Translations under genes and position numbers: made by a program
In this document: piece after piece, positions 1 to 8,753 of the stretch
Layout of the letters: each line of letters begins with the position of its first letter
Position numbering within the stretch: position 1 is the first letter of the stretch
NCBI RefSeq assembly: GCF_019218265.1
Contig: NZ_JAHUZE010000001.1
Location: 992,001 to 1,056,000 of the forward strand
From: Maritimibacter dapengensis
GTDB taxonomy: Bacteria > Pseudomonadota > Alphaproteobacteria > Rhodobacterales > Rhodobacteraceae
Length of the DNA stretch: 64,000 bases
Direction of reading: 5' to 3'
The notes under the pieces: generated by a model
Database searches by the model: none
Seen by the model: only the letters and a program-made list of their open reading frames with translations
Told to the model about the DNA's origin: nothing

Positions 1-141
1 GCGCTTTCGGCGCTGGCCAATCTCGGCTATGCGCCCGGCGAGGCGGCGAGCGCGGTGGCGACGGCCTTGGGGGACGATCCCGACCTCGACACCTCCGGGC
101 TGATCCGAGCGGCCTTGAAGCTGCTCGCGCCGAAGGGGTAG
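1..141 (+). CDS. ruvA: RuvA C-terminal fragment (Holliday junction branch migration)
   Basis: The window opens inside a reading frame that runs to a TAG stop at 139-141, giving 46 residues. The fragment ([15 protein letters not shown] near its start, [15 protein letters not shown] at its end) resembles the three-helix RuvA domain III, which contacts RuvB and modulates its ATPase. ruvB follows 450 bp downstream on the same strand, which supports the call. The 5' end lies outside the window, so the tetramer and DNA-binding domains cannot be inspected. Confidence 0.8.
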   Translation, partial: ALSALANLGYAPGEAASAVATALGDDPDLDTSGLIRAALKLLAPKG

Positions 142-211
142 GGAGGTCGTGTCGCTCATCCAGCCGCTGGCTGTCTTCGCGGCGAGACCGAGCCGAAGGG
201 GCGCGAAAGGC

Positions 212-592
212 ATGACCGCACGACATTGGCAGACCCTGATCGCGATCCCGTTCCTCGTACTGGGTGGCTGGTCGCTGGTTTCGCCCGGTACGGTGCAACT
301 GGTGGCGTTCCGGCCCGAGGTGCAACTGGACGCACGCATCTTGAACGTGGCGCTCGGGGCCTTCGGCGCACAGGCCCTGCTTTCCGCGCTCTTCATCCTG
401 ACCAGCCGTTTCACGCGGTGGAGCTTTCTGGGTTTCGCCGTCGCGCTGCTCCCGTTCTTTGTCTTCAATTACTGGTTTCTCTATGTCGAACCGCTGTTCT
501 CGGCGGGGATGCTGATCGACTTCGTCGCGAACCTCGCCATGCTCATTGCCTGCGGCTTCGGCTGGCGCGCGGCGAAGCGGGAAGGGTTGTGA
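212..592 (+). CDS. Small integral membrane protein between ruvA and ruvB
   Basis: A 126-residue protein with about four hydrophobic segments (near residues 8-26, 48-65, 73-91 and 100-117) and a basic C-terminus. It is an unrecognised inner-membrane protein. I chose ATG 212 because a GAAGGGG purine tract lies about 10 bp upstream; a GTG at 149 in the same frame would add 21 residues, but its GGAGG is only 2 nt away. The stop at 592 is one base before the ruvB GTG, so the gene is probably co-transcribed and possibly translationally coupled with ruvB. Nothing in the sequence links it to recombination. Confidence 0.65.
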   Translation: MTARHWQTLIAIPFLVLGGWSLVSPGTVQLVAFRPEVQLDARILNVALGAFGAQALLSALFILTSRFTRWSFLGFAVALLPFFVFNYWFLYVEPLFSAGMLIDFVANLAMLIACGFGWRAAKREGL

Positions 593-593
593 C

Positions 594-1622
594 GTGACCG
601 AACCCGATCCCACCCTTCGCCCCGAGGCGCAGCCCGAAGACGTGGACCGCGCGTTGCGGCCGCAGACGCTGGGCGATTTCATCGGTCAGGCCGAGGCGCG
701 GGCGAATCTCCGGGTCTTCATAGAAAGCGCGAAACGCCGGGGCGAGGCGATGGACCACGCTCTGTTTCATGGCCCCCCCGGTCTGGGCAAGACCACGCTG
801 GCGCAGATCATGGCGCGCGAGCTGGGCGTCAATTTCCGCATGACCTCCGGCCCGGTGCTGGCCAAGGCGGGCGATATTGCGGCGATCCTGACCAACCTCG
901 AAGATCGGGACGTTCTCTTCATCGACGAGATCCACCGGCTCAATCCGGCGGTGGAGGAAGTGCTCTACCCGGCGATGGAGGATTTCGAACTGGACCTCGT
1001 GATCGGCGAGGGACCGGCGGCGCGTACGGTGCGCATCGAATTGCAGCCCTTTACGCTGGTGGGTGCCACCACGCGTCTCGGGCTCTTGACGACACCCTTG
1101 CGCGACCGGTTCGGCATTCCGACCCGGCTGCAATTCTACACGGTCGAGGAACTGCATACGATCGTCACCAAGAACGCCGTGAAACTTGGCGCGCCCGCGG
1201 ATGACGACGGCGCGCTCGAGATCGCGCGCCGGGCGCGCGGCACGCCGCGGATTGCGGGGCGGCTGCTGCGTCGCGTCGTGGACTTCGCCGTCGTCGAGGG
1301 CGATGGGACCATCACGCGCGAGATCGCGGACATGGCGCTCACGAGGCTCGGCGTCGACAACCTCGGGCTCGATGGAGCGGATCGCCGGTATCTCACCCTC
1401 ATGGCAGAGCATTACCAGGGCGGCCCGGTGGGGATCGAAACGCTGGCCGCCGCGCTGTCGGAAAGCCGCGACGCGCTGGAGGAGGTGATCGAGCCGTTCC
1501 TCTTGCAGCAGGGTCTGATCCAGCGCACCCCGCGTGGCCGGATGCTGGGGCAGAAGGCCTGGACGCACCTGGGCCTCGCGGCCCCGAAAGCGCCCGGACA
1601 AGGCATGCTCTTCGAGGATTGA
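594..1622 (+). CDS. ruvB: Holliday junction branch migration ATPase RuvB
   Basis: RuvB is the hexameric AAA+ motor that, with RuvA, drives branch migration of Holliday junctions before RuvC cleavage. The 342-residue product has the usual family length. Walker A ([10 protein letters not shown]) lies near residues 59-68 and Walker B (LFIDEIHRL) near 108-116, followed by a sensor-1 type GATT and the C-terminal winged helix ending near RTPRGRM. The start is GTG 594 with GGAAGGG about 8 bp upstream; the frame is open further upstream, but there it overlaps the preceding gene. Confidence 0.97.
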   Translation: MTEPDPTLRPEAQPEDVDRALRPQTLGDFIGQAEARANLRVFIESAKRRGEAMDHALFHGPPGLGKTTLAQIMARELGVNFRMTSGPVLAKAGDIAAILTNLEDRDVLFIDEIHRLNPAVEEVLYPAMEDFELDLVIGEGPAARTVRIELQPFTLVGATTRLGLLTTPLRDRFGIPTRLQFYTVEELHTIVTKNAVKLGAPADDDGALEIARRARGTPRIAGRLLRRVVDFAVVEGDGTITREIADMALTRLGVDNLGLDGADRRYLTLMAEHYQGGPVGIETLAAALSESRDALEEVIEPFLLQQGLIQRTPRGRMLGQKAWTHLGLAAPKAPGQGMLFED

Positions 1623-1669
1623 CGCCGCCCCGCAAGCCTCCCACCTATGGGTGAGACGAAAGGATCATC

Positions 1670-2833
1670 ATGCCCATCAAGAACCGCTTTGCCGAGCTGC
1701 ACGGCGAAATCGCCGCGTGGCGTCGAGATATCCACGCCAACCCCGAGCTTCTGTTCGACACGCACCGCACCTCGGCGCTGGTCGCCGACAAGCTGCGCGC
1801 TTTCGGCTGTGACGAAGTGGTGGAAGGCATCGGGCGCACCGGGCTCGTCGCGGTCATCAAGGGCCGGGAACCGGGCAGTCGCACCATCGGGTTGCGCGCC
1901 GACATGGATGCGCTCCCGATCCGGGAGGCGACGGGGCTGGATTACGCGAGCCAGGCGGACGGAAAGATGCATGCCTGCGGGCATGACGGCCATACCGCGA
2001 TGCTCCTCGGAGCCGCGCAATACCTCGCCGAAACCCGCAATTTCGCCGGCACCTGCGTGGTGATCTTCCAGCCCGCCGAAGAAGGCGGCGGAGGCGGCCG
2101 CGAGATGGTCGAGGACGGGATGATGGAGCGGTTCGCGATCGACGAGGTCTACGGCATGCACAACTGGCCGGGCATTCCGGTCGGTGAATTTGCGATCCGT
2201 GAAGGCGGGTTCTTCGCCGCGACCGATCAGTTCGATCTGGTGATCGAGGGCAAGGGCGGCCATGCGGCGAAGCCCCATGAGGGCATCGACCCCACCGTCG
2301 TCTCGGCGCAGGTCGTGCTCGCCCTTCAGACCATCGCGAGCCGGGGCGTGGACCCGGTGAAGCACGTCGTGGTGTCCGTCACCACGCTCGCGACCGAGGG
2401 CGACAGCTACAACGTCATCCCGCAGCGGGTGCGCATGAAAGGCACGATCCGCACGCATGACGCGGATGTGCGGGACTACGCCGCCGCGCGCGTAGAGGAG
2501 ATTGCGAACGGCATCGCCGCGAGTTACGGCGCGAAGGCTGATTTCACCTATCTCCCCGGCTACCCGGTGATGGTGAACAGCCCGGAACAGACCGCCTTTG
2601 CCGCGGACGTGGCCGAGAAGGTCACGGGCAAACCCACGGCGGAGTATGACCCGATCATGGGCGGCGAAGATTTCGCCTATATGCTCGAAGCGCGTCCGGG
2701 GGCCTATATCCTTGTCGGCAACGGCGACACCGCGCCGGTGCATCACCCGGAATACAATTTCGAGGATGAGGCGATCCCGGCGGGCTGTAGCTGGTGGGCC
2801 GAGATCGTGGAAAGCCGGTTGCCGGTCGGCTGA
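1670..2833 (+). CDS. M20 family amidohydrolase (hippurate/N-acyl-amino acid hydrolase type)
   Basis: A 387-residue cytosolic metallo-aminoacylase or carboxypeptidase-like enzyme of the M20D branch (HipO, AbgB, ILL-like), which hydrolyses N-acyl amino acids. Metal-binding signatures are all visible: HACGHDGHTAM at residues 101-111, PAEEGGGGG, the conserved His in GMHNWPG, GGEDFAYML and the late HHPEYNF. The dimerisation lid sits in the middle. The ATG at 1670 follows AAAGG. No signal peptide is seen. The exact substrate cannot be read from sequence. It lies 47 bp after ruvB and may be read from the same transcript. Confidence 0.9.
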   Translation: MPIKNRFAELHGEIAAWRRDIHANPELLFDTHRTSALVADKLRAFGCDEVVEGIGRTGLVAVIKGREPGSRTIGLRADMDALPIREATGLDYASQADGKMHACGHDGHTAMLLGAAQYLAETRNFAGTCVVIFQPAEEGGGGGREMVEDGMMERFAIDEVYGMHNWPGIPVGEFAIREGGFFAATDQFDLVIEGKGGHAAKPHEGIDPTVVSAQVVLALQTIASRGVDPVKHVVVSVTTLATEGDSYNVIPQRVRMKGTIRTHDADVRDYAAARVEEIANGIAASYGAKADFTYLPGYPVMVNSPEQTAFAADVAEKVTGKPTAEYDPIMGGEDFAYMLEARPGAYILVGNGDTAPVHHPEYNFEDEAIPAGCSWWAEIVESRLPVG

Positions 2834-3096
2834 TGCCCGAGTTGCGAAAATGTGTGGGCTGACGCACGCGCAGTATTTTGGGTCGAAGAGGCTCAGGCTC
2901 ACCAAAGGAAGGAAAGACCGTCCTTCGCATCCACCGTCGCCTGATCCTTGGCTGACGGACCCGCGCCCGCCCCGCAACCGAAATAGACGTATCCAACGGA
3001 GACTGCGTCTCCGCCGGACCCTCGTCGATTTCCGTTGCGTGTCGTTCCCGTGCCCGCCCTCCCGGTCTCAGGCGACGGCGGCTCCGAAGGAAGGTC
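2834..3096. other. Intergenic region between convergent genes, no gene seen
   Basis: About 260 bp between the M20 hydrolase and the 3' end of moaA. It holds one weak copy (2872-2890, AGTATTTTGGGTCGAAGAG) of the A/T-rich tail motif described for several gene ends in this window, but without a strong GC hairpin before it. No convincing open frame, terminator or promoter was found. Confidence 0.4.
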
Positions 3097-4107
3097 TTAC
3101 CCCCCTGTATGGCTCATATGGCGCGAGACCTGGCCGTCGGGGCGTTGCCGGGAATAGTCGAAATCGTGGCCCTTGGGCTTGTGCGTGATCGCTTCCCGGA
3201 TCGCGGCGACGAGCGGTTCGTCGCTGTCGGGGTGGGCGCGGAGCGGTTCGCGCAGGTCGGCGCGGTCCTCTTGCCCGAGGCACATGTAAAGTTCGCCCGT
3301 GCAGGTCAGGCGAACCCGGTTGCAGCTTTCGCAGAAATTATGGGTGAGCGGCGTGATGAAACCGATCTTCTGCCCTGTCTCCTCGAGCCGCACGTAGCGG
3401 GCGGGGCCACCTGTGCGCTCGGCCAGCGGCGTGAGCGTGTAGCGGGTGGCGAGTTGATCGCGCAGGTCGGTCAGTGGCCAGTATTGGTCGAGCCGGTCCT
3501 CGTTCCCGATGTCGCCCATCGGCATGACTTCGATCCAGGTCAGGTCCATGTCGCGCGCGGCACACCATTCGGTGAGATCGAACAATTCGACATCGTTGAA
3601 GTTCTTCAGCGCGACCGCGTTGATCTTCACCCGAAGTCCCGCGCTCTGCGCCGCGTCGATGCCGCGCTTGACCTTGTCCAGATCGCCGCGCCGGGTGATG
3701 TCGGTGAATTTCTGGCTGTCCAGCGTATCGAGCGAGATGTTCACCCGGCGCACGCCGCAGGCTGCAAGATCGCCCGCGAACCGTTCAAGCTGCGAGCCGT
3801 TCGTGGTCAGGGTCAGCTCGTCGAGCGCACCGGTTTCCAGATGCCGCGACATGGCGCGGAAATATTCCATGATGTCGCGGCGCACGAGCGGTTCGCCCCC
3901 CGTGATACGCAACTTTCTCACGCCCAGCCCGATGAAGGCCGACGACACGCGGTCGAGTTCCTCGAGCGACAGAAGCTCTTTCTTGGGCAGGAACGTCATG
4001 TTCTCGGCCATGCAATAGGTGCAGCGGAAATCGCAGCGGTCCGTGACCGACAACCGAAGATAGGTGATCGGGCGTTGGAACGGGTCTATGAGCGGCGCGT
4101 CGGACAT
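3097..4107 (-). CDS. moaA: GTP 3',8-cyclase MoaA (molybdenum cofactor biosynthesis)
   Basis: Radical-SAM enzyme that, with MoaC, converts GTP to cyclic pyranopterin monophosphate, the first step of molybdenum cofactor synthesis. The 336-residue product carries the N-terminal radical-SAM cluster motif in [12 protein letters not shown], the SAM-binding [10 protein letters not shown], the C-terminal second cluster cysteines in [13 protein letters not shown], and the conserved Gly-Gly at the extreme C-terminus (SHTGG). ATG 4107 gives the normal MoaA N-terminus; upstream in-frame extension is non-homologous. It is divergent from the lipoprotein gene at 4190 and stands alone here, without other moa genes. 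Confidence 0.97.
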   Translation of the reverse strand: MSDAPLIDPFQRPITYLRLSVTDRCDFRCTYCMAENMTFLPKKELLSLEELDRVSSAFIGLGVRKLRITGGEPLVRRDIMEYFRAMSRHLETGALDELTLTTNGSQLERFAGDLAACGVRRVNISLDTLDSQKFTDITRRGDLDKVKRGIDAAQSAGLRVKINAVALKNFNDVELFDLTEWCAARDMDLTWIEVMPMGDIGNEDRLDQYWPLTDLRDQLATRYTLTPLAERTGGPARYVRLEETGQKIGFITPLTHNFCESCNRVRLTCTGELYMCLGQEDRADLREPLRAHPDSDEPLVAAIREAITHKPKGHDFDYSRQRPDGQVSRHMSHTGG

Positions 4108-4189
4108 GGGCAGAACGTAATGTCGCACCGGGCGTGGGGCAAGCGGATTGGTGATGGACGCAAGCGCCGGTTGCACATAGCCTGACCCC

Positions 4190-4648
4190 ATGAAACGCCT
4201 TTTGATCATTGCCTTGCTGGGGTTGAGCGCCTGTGCGGAGAACCCGTTTCGAGCGCAAGCTGACGAAACCGTGACTGTCGGCGCGCCGATGAGCGCGATG
4301 GCCCCGCCGCCACCGCCCAATGCCACGACAGAAGAAAGCTTCGACACGACCAGTGAGGAGGATCGCGTTGCGGCAGCGGCTGTCGATACCGGCGGGGGCG
4401 AGCGCGGGCTGGGCACGACCATCGCCACGCTCGGGTCGCCGACCGAACCGGGGTTCTGGCTTGAAACGCCGCTCGTGACCGCAGTGACGCAAGGCCGGGT
4501 GGTGGCCAAGAACGGCAAGTCGGCGAATCTGGAGCTTCGGCCCATTGACGGGCCTGCCACGGCGGGGAGCCGCATTTCGCTTCCCGCGCTTCGGATTCTC
4601 GAGGTCGGGCTGGCGGGGCTTCACGAAGTCTCGGTCTTTGCGAAATAG
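4190..4648 (+). CDS. Putative lipoprotein, unknown function
   Basis: A 152-residue exported protein. The N-terminus has a Lys-Arg start, a hydrophobic stretch and a lipobox LSAC (Cys at residue 15), so signal peptidase II processing and membrane anchoring are expected. A Pro-rich stretch follows (APPPPPN), then an acidic, Ala-rich linker; the C-terminal half (from about residue 85) looks folded and ends in [15 protein letters not shown] do not recognise the domain with certainty. It is transcribed divergently from moaA across an 82-bp gap. Confidence 0.75.
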   Translation: MKRLLIIALLGLSACAENPFRAQADETVTVGAPMSAMAPPPPPNATTEESFDTTSEEDRVAAAAVDTGGGERGLGTTIATLGSPTEPGFWLETPLVTAVTQGRVVAKNGKSANLELRPIDGPATAGSRISLPALRILEVGLAGLHEVSVFAK

Positions 4649-4726
4649 CACCGTCGCGGCCACGGGGTCCGGTCTTGCGGGGCGTGGCATCGCAGGCTAG
4701 GCAGCGTCCGCGTGAAAGGAGCCGCC

Positions 4727-5362
4727 ATGACACAGGACGTGACGCCCGAAACCATCGAATCCCTGTTCACCCGGCCCGAAGGCTATCGTTTCGCGCGCTG
4801 GGGCCGCCCCATCGCGCCGGTCGTCTTCGGGGTCGAAGACGCGGCCCTTGGCGTGGTCAAGGGCGCGATCGAGGCGGTGGTGGCGCTGGCAGGGCATCAG
4901 ATGGCCGAGACCGACCCGGAACTGGGCGCGAACCTGATGGTGTTCTTCTTTCGCGACTGGTCCGAGCTTCTGGATGTGCCGGACCTCGACCGGCTGATCC
5001 CGGATCTCGGTGCGCTCGTTCCCCGGCTGGAGTCTGGCGGCGCGGTGCAATATCGCACGTTCCGGTTCGATGATGCCGGGGCGATCAAGGCGGCTTTCGT
5101 GTTTCTACGCATGGGGGGCGGAATGGAGGATCTGTCCGCCGACACGCTCGCGCTCACGCAGGCCGTGCAGGTCATGCTGACCTGGGGCGAGGGCGCGTTT
5201 TCCGAGACCTCGCCGCTTGCGCTTCATCCCGACACCGGGGCGGCAATCCTGCGGCCCGAAATCGCGGCGGTGATCCGGGCGGCCTATGACCCGGCGATGC
5301 CGGTGGCCGCCGACGACCCGTCCCATGCGCTCAGGCTGTTTGCGCGGGTGCAGGCGGGCTGA
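4727..5362 (+). CDS. Conserved hypothetical protein, 211 aa
   Basis: A soluble, acidic protein with no signal peptide or membrane segment. ATG 4727 is preceded by GAAAGGAG at a good distance, so it is preferred over the in-frame GTG-like start 15 bp earlier. Sequence features are a Phe-rich core (MVFFFRDW near residue 66) and a Gly-rich LRMGGGMED stretch. I do not recognise a family. Its stop overlaps the start of thpR (TGATG), so the two are probably translated from one message. Confidence 0.7.
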   Translation: MTQDVTPETIESLFTRPEGYRFARWGRPIAPVVFGVEDAALGVVKGAIEAVVALAGHQMAETDPELGANLMVFFFRDWSELLDVPDLDRLIPDLGALVPRLESGGAVQYRTFRFDDAGAIKAAFVFLRMGGGMEDLSADTLALTQAVQVMLTWGEGAFSETSPLALHPDTGAAILRPEIAAVIRAAYDPAMPVAADDPSHALRLFARVQAG

Positions 5363-5907
5363 TGCGGGCCTTCGTTGCGCTAGACCTGCCTGAGGCGTTG
5401 ATCCGCCCCGTAACGGCTTTGCAGGCGGGGCTGGCCGCCGGGCGGCATACGCCGGAGGAGAACCTGCACCTGACGCTTGCGTTCCTTGGTGACATTTCGC
5501 AGGGGCAGGCGGGCGCGGTGGCCGAGGCGCTGATGGAGCTGAAGGCGCCCGCGGTGCCGCTTCGGCTGGCGGGCGTCGATGTTCCGGGAGGCAAATCGCC
5601 GAACCTGCTCTGGATCGGTGCCGACCCCGATCCGGCGCTGATCCACCTGCAAACCAAGATCGAAACGCTGGTGCGTCAGGCCGGTGTCACGCTGGAGCGC
5701 CGCCGCTTCCGCCCGCACGTAACGCTCGCCCGGTTCGGAAATGGCCTGACCACCCGCGAGCAACGCGAAATCGGCGCGTTCCTGGCGCTCAACGGTGCGG
5801 CGCGGCTGGACGAGGCGAAGGCGGATACTGTGACGCTCTATGAAAGCCATCTGCGCGAAGACGGCGCGCTCTACCTGCCTCTGGCAGAAGCGGAATTGAC
5901 CGATTAG
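5362..5907 (+). CDS. thpR: RNA 2',3'-cyclic phosphodiesterase (2'-5' RNA ligase family)
   Basis: A 181-residue 2H phosphoesterase. Both catalytic H-x-T motifs are visible: HLTLAFLGD near residue 36 and HVTLARFGN near residue 119, separated by the expected distance. Members open 2',3'-cyclic phosphate RNA ends and can ligate tRNA halves through a 2'-5' bond in vitro; the cellular role is poorly defined. It starts within the stop codon of the upstream gene and ends 26 bp before ybgC. Confidence 0.88.
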   Translation: MRAFVALDLPEALIRPVTALQAGLAAGRHTPEENLHLTLAFLGDISQGQAGAVAEALMELKAPAVPLRLAGVDVPGGKSPNLLWIGADPDPALIHLQTKIETLVRQAGVTLERRRFRPHVTLARFGNGLTTREQREIGAFLALNGAARLDEAKADTVTLYESHLREDGALYLPLAEAELTD

Positions 5908-5933
5908 GGTCCGGCGCAAACCATGAGGACCAG

Positions 5934-6323
5934 ATGACCCACAACTTCCCCGTTCATGTCTATTACGAGGACACCGACCTCGCGGGCATCGTGTATTATG
6001 CCAATTACCTCAAGTTCATCGAGCGGGCGCGGACCGAATGGGTGCGGGGGTTGGGGATCGACCAGTCGCGCCTCAAGGAGGACGAGGGGATCGTGTTCGC
6101 GGTGCGGCATCTGGAAGCGGATTACCTCAGCCCGGCGCGGTTCGACGACGAGTTGACGGTCGAGACAACGATGACCTCGATGACGGGCGTGCGGATCGTC
6201 TTGCAGCAGGAGGTCAAGCGCGCGGGCGACCTGCTTTTCGCCGCCTCCGTGACGCTCGTCGCGCTGAACGAGGCCGGGCTTCCCGCGCGTTTACCGGCAA
6301 ATATTCGCCAAAACCTCCACTGA
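5934..6323 (+). CDS. ybgC: Acyl-CoA thioesterase YbgC (Tol-Pal associated)
   Basis: A 129-residue hot-dog-fold thioesterase. The catalytic Asp motif is in VYYEDTDLAGIVYYANYLKF and the following helix FIERARTEW is typical of YbgC. In proteobacteria YbgC is encoded at the head of the tol-pal cluster and hydrolyses acyl-CoA or acyl-ACP thioesters at the inner membrane. The start is ATG 5934. A short GC hairpin with a T-tract separates it from tolQ, so part of its transcript may end before tolQ. Confidence 0.93.
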   Translation: MTHNFPVHVYYEDTDLAGIVYYANYLKFIERARTEWVRGLGIDQSRLKEDEGIVFAVRHLEADYLSPARFDDELTVETTMTSMTGVRIVLQQEVKRAGDLLFAASVTLVALNEAGLPARLPANIRQNLH

Positions 6324-6337
6324 GCTCCGGCTTTTTG

Positions 6338-6357
6338 CCGCGAACACGCGGTTTTGT
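6338..6357 (+). terminator. Weak hairpin with T-tract between ybgC and tolQ
   Basis: A five-base stem CCGCG (6338-6342), loop AACA, CGCGG (6347-6351), followed by TTTTGTT. The stem is short for an intrinsic terminator, so it could be partial attenuation between ybgC and the tol genes. It is seen in sequence only. Confidence 0.35.
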
Positions 6358-6445
6358 TGGCCTTTAGGGTTCATATCCGCTACCGTTCGCGCAATAGAGC
6401 CGTCCGATAGAGATGGCCGACCAAGGCAGGTATGCGGGGCATATT

Positions 6446-7141
6446 ATGGAACAGGAAACCCTGGCGCTGGCGGGGGAGTTGGATTTCTCCTTCTGGGCGC
6501 TTTTCTTTCGCGCAACTCTGATCGTGAAGCTGGTGATGATCATGCTCATCGCCGCGTCCTTCTATTGTTGGGCGATCATCGTGACCAAGCTGATGCAATA
6601 TCGTCGGGCGCGCCGCGAAGCGGCGGCGTTCGATCAGGCGTTCTGGTCGGGTGAGCCGCTCGACGAGCTTTACGACCAGATCGGAGCCAACCCTTCGTCG
6701 TCGCCGGAGCGGGTCTTTTCGGCCGGAATGCTGGAATGGCGGCGTTCGCACCGGGCCGACGGCGGTCTGATCGCGGGCGGGCAGAGCCGGATCGACCGCT
6801 CGATGGACGTGGCCATCGCGAAAGAGGCCGAGCAACTCAACAACCGGCTGGGGTTCCTCGCCACCACCGCGTCGTCGGCGCCCTTCATCGGGCTCTTCGG
6901 CACGGTCTGGGGCATCATGCATACCTTCACCGAGATCGCGCAGCAGCAGAACACCACGCTGGCCGTGGTCGCGCCGGGGATTTCCGAGGCGCTTCTGGCC
7001 ACCGGGCTTGGTCTTCTGGCCGCTATTCCGGCGCTGATCTTCTACAACAAGCTCACCGGCGACAGCGACAACATCGTCGCGGGGTGGGAGAGCTTCGCGG
7101 ACGAATTCGCCACCATCCTCAGCCGCCAGTTGGACAGCTGA
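6446..7141 (+). CDS. tolQ: TolQ, inner-membrane proton channel subunit of Tol-Pal
   Basis: TolQ forms the proton-conducting stator with TolR and energises TolA during envelope constriction. The 231-residue product from ATG 6446 matches the usual family length; an in-frame ATG at 6413 would add 11 residues. Three membrane segments are visible: near residues 20-40, 128-150 (within SSAPFIGLFGTVWGIMHTF) and 165-185 (LLATGLGLLAAIPALIFYN). The conserved GLFGTVWG and AxGLGLxAAIPA motifs are characteristic of TolQ/ExbB. It is followed directly by tolR. Confidence 0.96.
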   Translation: MEQETLALAGELDFSFWALFFRATLIVKLVMIMLIAASFYCWAIIVTKLMQYRRARREAAAFDQAFWSGEPLDELYDQIGANPSSSPERVFSAGMLEWRRSHRADGGLIAGGQSRIDRSMDVAIAKEAEQLNNRLGFLATTASSAPFIGLFGTVWGIMHTFTEIAQQQNTTLAVVAPGISEALLATGLGLLAAIPALIFYNKLTGDSDNIVAGWESFADEFATILSRQLDS

Positions 7142-7142
7142 C

Positions 7143-7619
7143 ATGGCCGGGTCCGTCGCAACATCCGCCAAGCCGCGTGCGCGGCGCGGGCGTCGTCGTG
7201 GCAAGCACCGCGCGATGATGGCCGAGATCAACATCACGCCCTTCGTGGACGTGATGCTCGTGCTTCTGATCATCTTCATGGTGGCCGCGCCGCTCATGAC
7301 CGTGGGCATCGACATCGAAATGCCCGAGACGGCGGCGAACCCGCTGCCGTCGGTCGAGGAAGAACCGCTCACCGTGTCGATCTCTGCTGATGGGAGCGTG
7401 GCGATCATGACCACCGAGATCGACCGCAACGATCTGATCCCGCGCCTTCAGGCGATCATGACCGAACGCACGGACGACAAGATCTTCCTGCGCGGCGATG
7501 GGCGCGTGCCGTATGAGCAGGTCGCGCAGATCATCGGCGCGCTCAATGCCGCCGGGTTCAACAATCTCGGTCTCGTGACGGATACCGGCGGGCCAGCTTT
7601 GGACGGACAGTCCGAATAG
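7143..7619 (+). CDS. tolR: TolR, proton-motive stator partner of TolQ
   Basis: A 158-residue ExbD/TolR protein with a basic cytoplasmic tail, a single membrane helix and a periplasmic domain. The helix carries the conserved Asp in NITPFVDVMLVLLIIFMV (Asp near residue 36), required for proton coupling. The ATG is one base after the tolQ stop, so translation is coupled. Confidence in TolR rather than ExbD comes from the surrounding tol-pal genes. Confidence 0.95.
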   Translation: MAGSVATSAKPRARRGRRRGKHRAMMAEINITPFVDVMLVLLIIFMVAAPLMTVGIDIEMPETAANPLPSVEEEPLTVSISADGSVAIMTTEIDRNDLIPRLQAIMTERTDDKIFLRGDGRVPYEQVAQIIGALNAAGFNNLGLVTDTGGPALDGQSE

Positions 7620-7628
7620 GGGCGATCG

Positions 7629-8753
7629 GTGAAACGCGGCTTCTATATCTCGGGGATCGGACACGGCCTCCTGATGCTGTGGCTACTCTTCGGCGGCTTC
7701 ATCGAGCGCCGGTCGGAGGAGCCGCCGCTTCCGGCGGCCGATATTTCCGTGATTTCCGCCGAGGATTTCGCGGCCCTGACCGCGCCGGAGCCGGGCACGC
7801 CCGAGCCGGAGCCCGATGCCGCGCCGATAGAAGCGCCGACGCCGCCCGCGCGTCCCGAGCCGGAGCCAGAGCCTGAACCCGCGCCTGAGCCGGAGCCCGA
7901 ACCCGCGCCTGAACCCGAGCCGCAGCCCGAACCCATCCCGGAGCCCGAACCCGCGCCCGAGCCGGAGCCCAGCCCCGAGCCACCCGCGCCCGATCCGGGC
8001 ACGCCCGATGCCGACATGACCTCGGACACGCCGACGCCGCCGGACGCGGACAGGGTCGGGAGCGAAGTCATCACCCCGCCGGAGGAGCCCGCCGAGGTTG
8101 CGCCGGAGCCGCAGGAAAGCGTGTCGGAGAGTGAAGACCCGGACGTGCAGCCCGCCGAGGAGCAGGACGCCGCTCAACCCGAAGCGCAGACGACCGAGAT
8201 CGTGACCGAGGCCGAGACGCCATCGGCCGCGCCCGAAACTTCGGTGCGCCCGCGCTCTCGACCCAGCCGCCCGGAGCCGCCCGCCGAGCCGGTCCAGACG
8301 GCGGAACCCGACCCCGCGCCGGCCGAAGAACCCGCGCAGACGAGCGATCCTGTCGAAGATGCGGTGAACGATGCGCTCGCTGATGCGTTGGACACCCCGG
8401 AGCCGGGTGCGGGCGAGACCCAGGCCCCGCTGGGACCGCCGCTCACGTCGGGTGAGCGCGACGGGCTCAGGGTGGCGGTGAGTCAATGCTGGAACCTCGG
8501 GTCCACCTCGACGGATGCGATGGCCACGACGGTCGTCGTAATGGTGCAGATGGCCCCCGATGGTCGTCCGCAGGGGATCGAACTGGTCTCCTCGGACGGC
8601 CCGAACCAGGGTGCGACGCAAACCGCCTTCCAAGCGGCGCGTCGTGCTATCATTCGGTGCGGAGCCAGTGGCTATAATCTGCCGAGTGAGAAATACGAAC
8701 AATGGCGCGAGATTGAAATGACGTTCAATCCAGAGAATATGAGGCTGCGATGA
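7629..8753 (+). CDS. tolA: TolA, periplasm-spanning linker of Tol-Pal
   Basis: TolA connects the TolQR motor to TolB-Pal. The 374-residue protein begins with an inner-membrane helix containing the SxxxH-like [17 protein letters not shown], then an unusually Pro-Glu-rich linker (about residues 55-120 and on to about 270) rather than the Ala-Lys helix of E. coli, and a C-terminal globular domain from about residue 285 with the family Cys pair (QCWNLG and IIRCGASG). The start is GTG 7629. The last four bases overlap tolB (ATGA). Confidence 0.9.
   Translation: MKRGFYISGIGHGLLMLWLLFGGFIERRSEEPPLPAADISVISAEDFAALTAPEPGTPEPEPDAAPIEAPTPPARPEPEPEPEPAPEPEPEPAPEPEPQPEPIPEPEPAPEPEPSPEPPAPDPGTPDADMTSDTPTPPDADRVGSEVITPPEEPAEVAPEPQESVSESEDPDVQPAEEQDAAQPEAQTTEIVTEAETPSAAPETSVRPRSRPSRPEPPAEPVQTAEPDPAPAEEPAQTSDPVEDAVNDALADALDTPEPGAGETQAPLGPPLTSGERDGLRVAVSQCWNLGSTSTDAMATTVVVMVQMAPDGRPQGIELVSSDGPNQGATQTAFQAARRAIIRCGASGYNLPSEKYEQWREIEMTFNPENMRLR
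7852..7990 (+). repeat. Tandem Pro-Glu coding repeat within tolA
   Basis: The DNA repeats short units encoding PEPEPEPA-like runs (codons GAGCCC, GAACCC, GAGCCG alternating with GCGCCC). It codes for an extended, rigid periplasmic linker. Such repeats can change length by slippage, so the exact unit number may vary between strains. Confidence 0.75.

Noticed and set aside
7643-8074. Gly/Ser-rich minus-strand open frame
   Set aside because: It is only the mirror of the Pro-Glu-rich codons of tolA.
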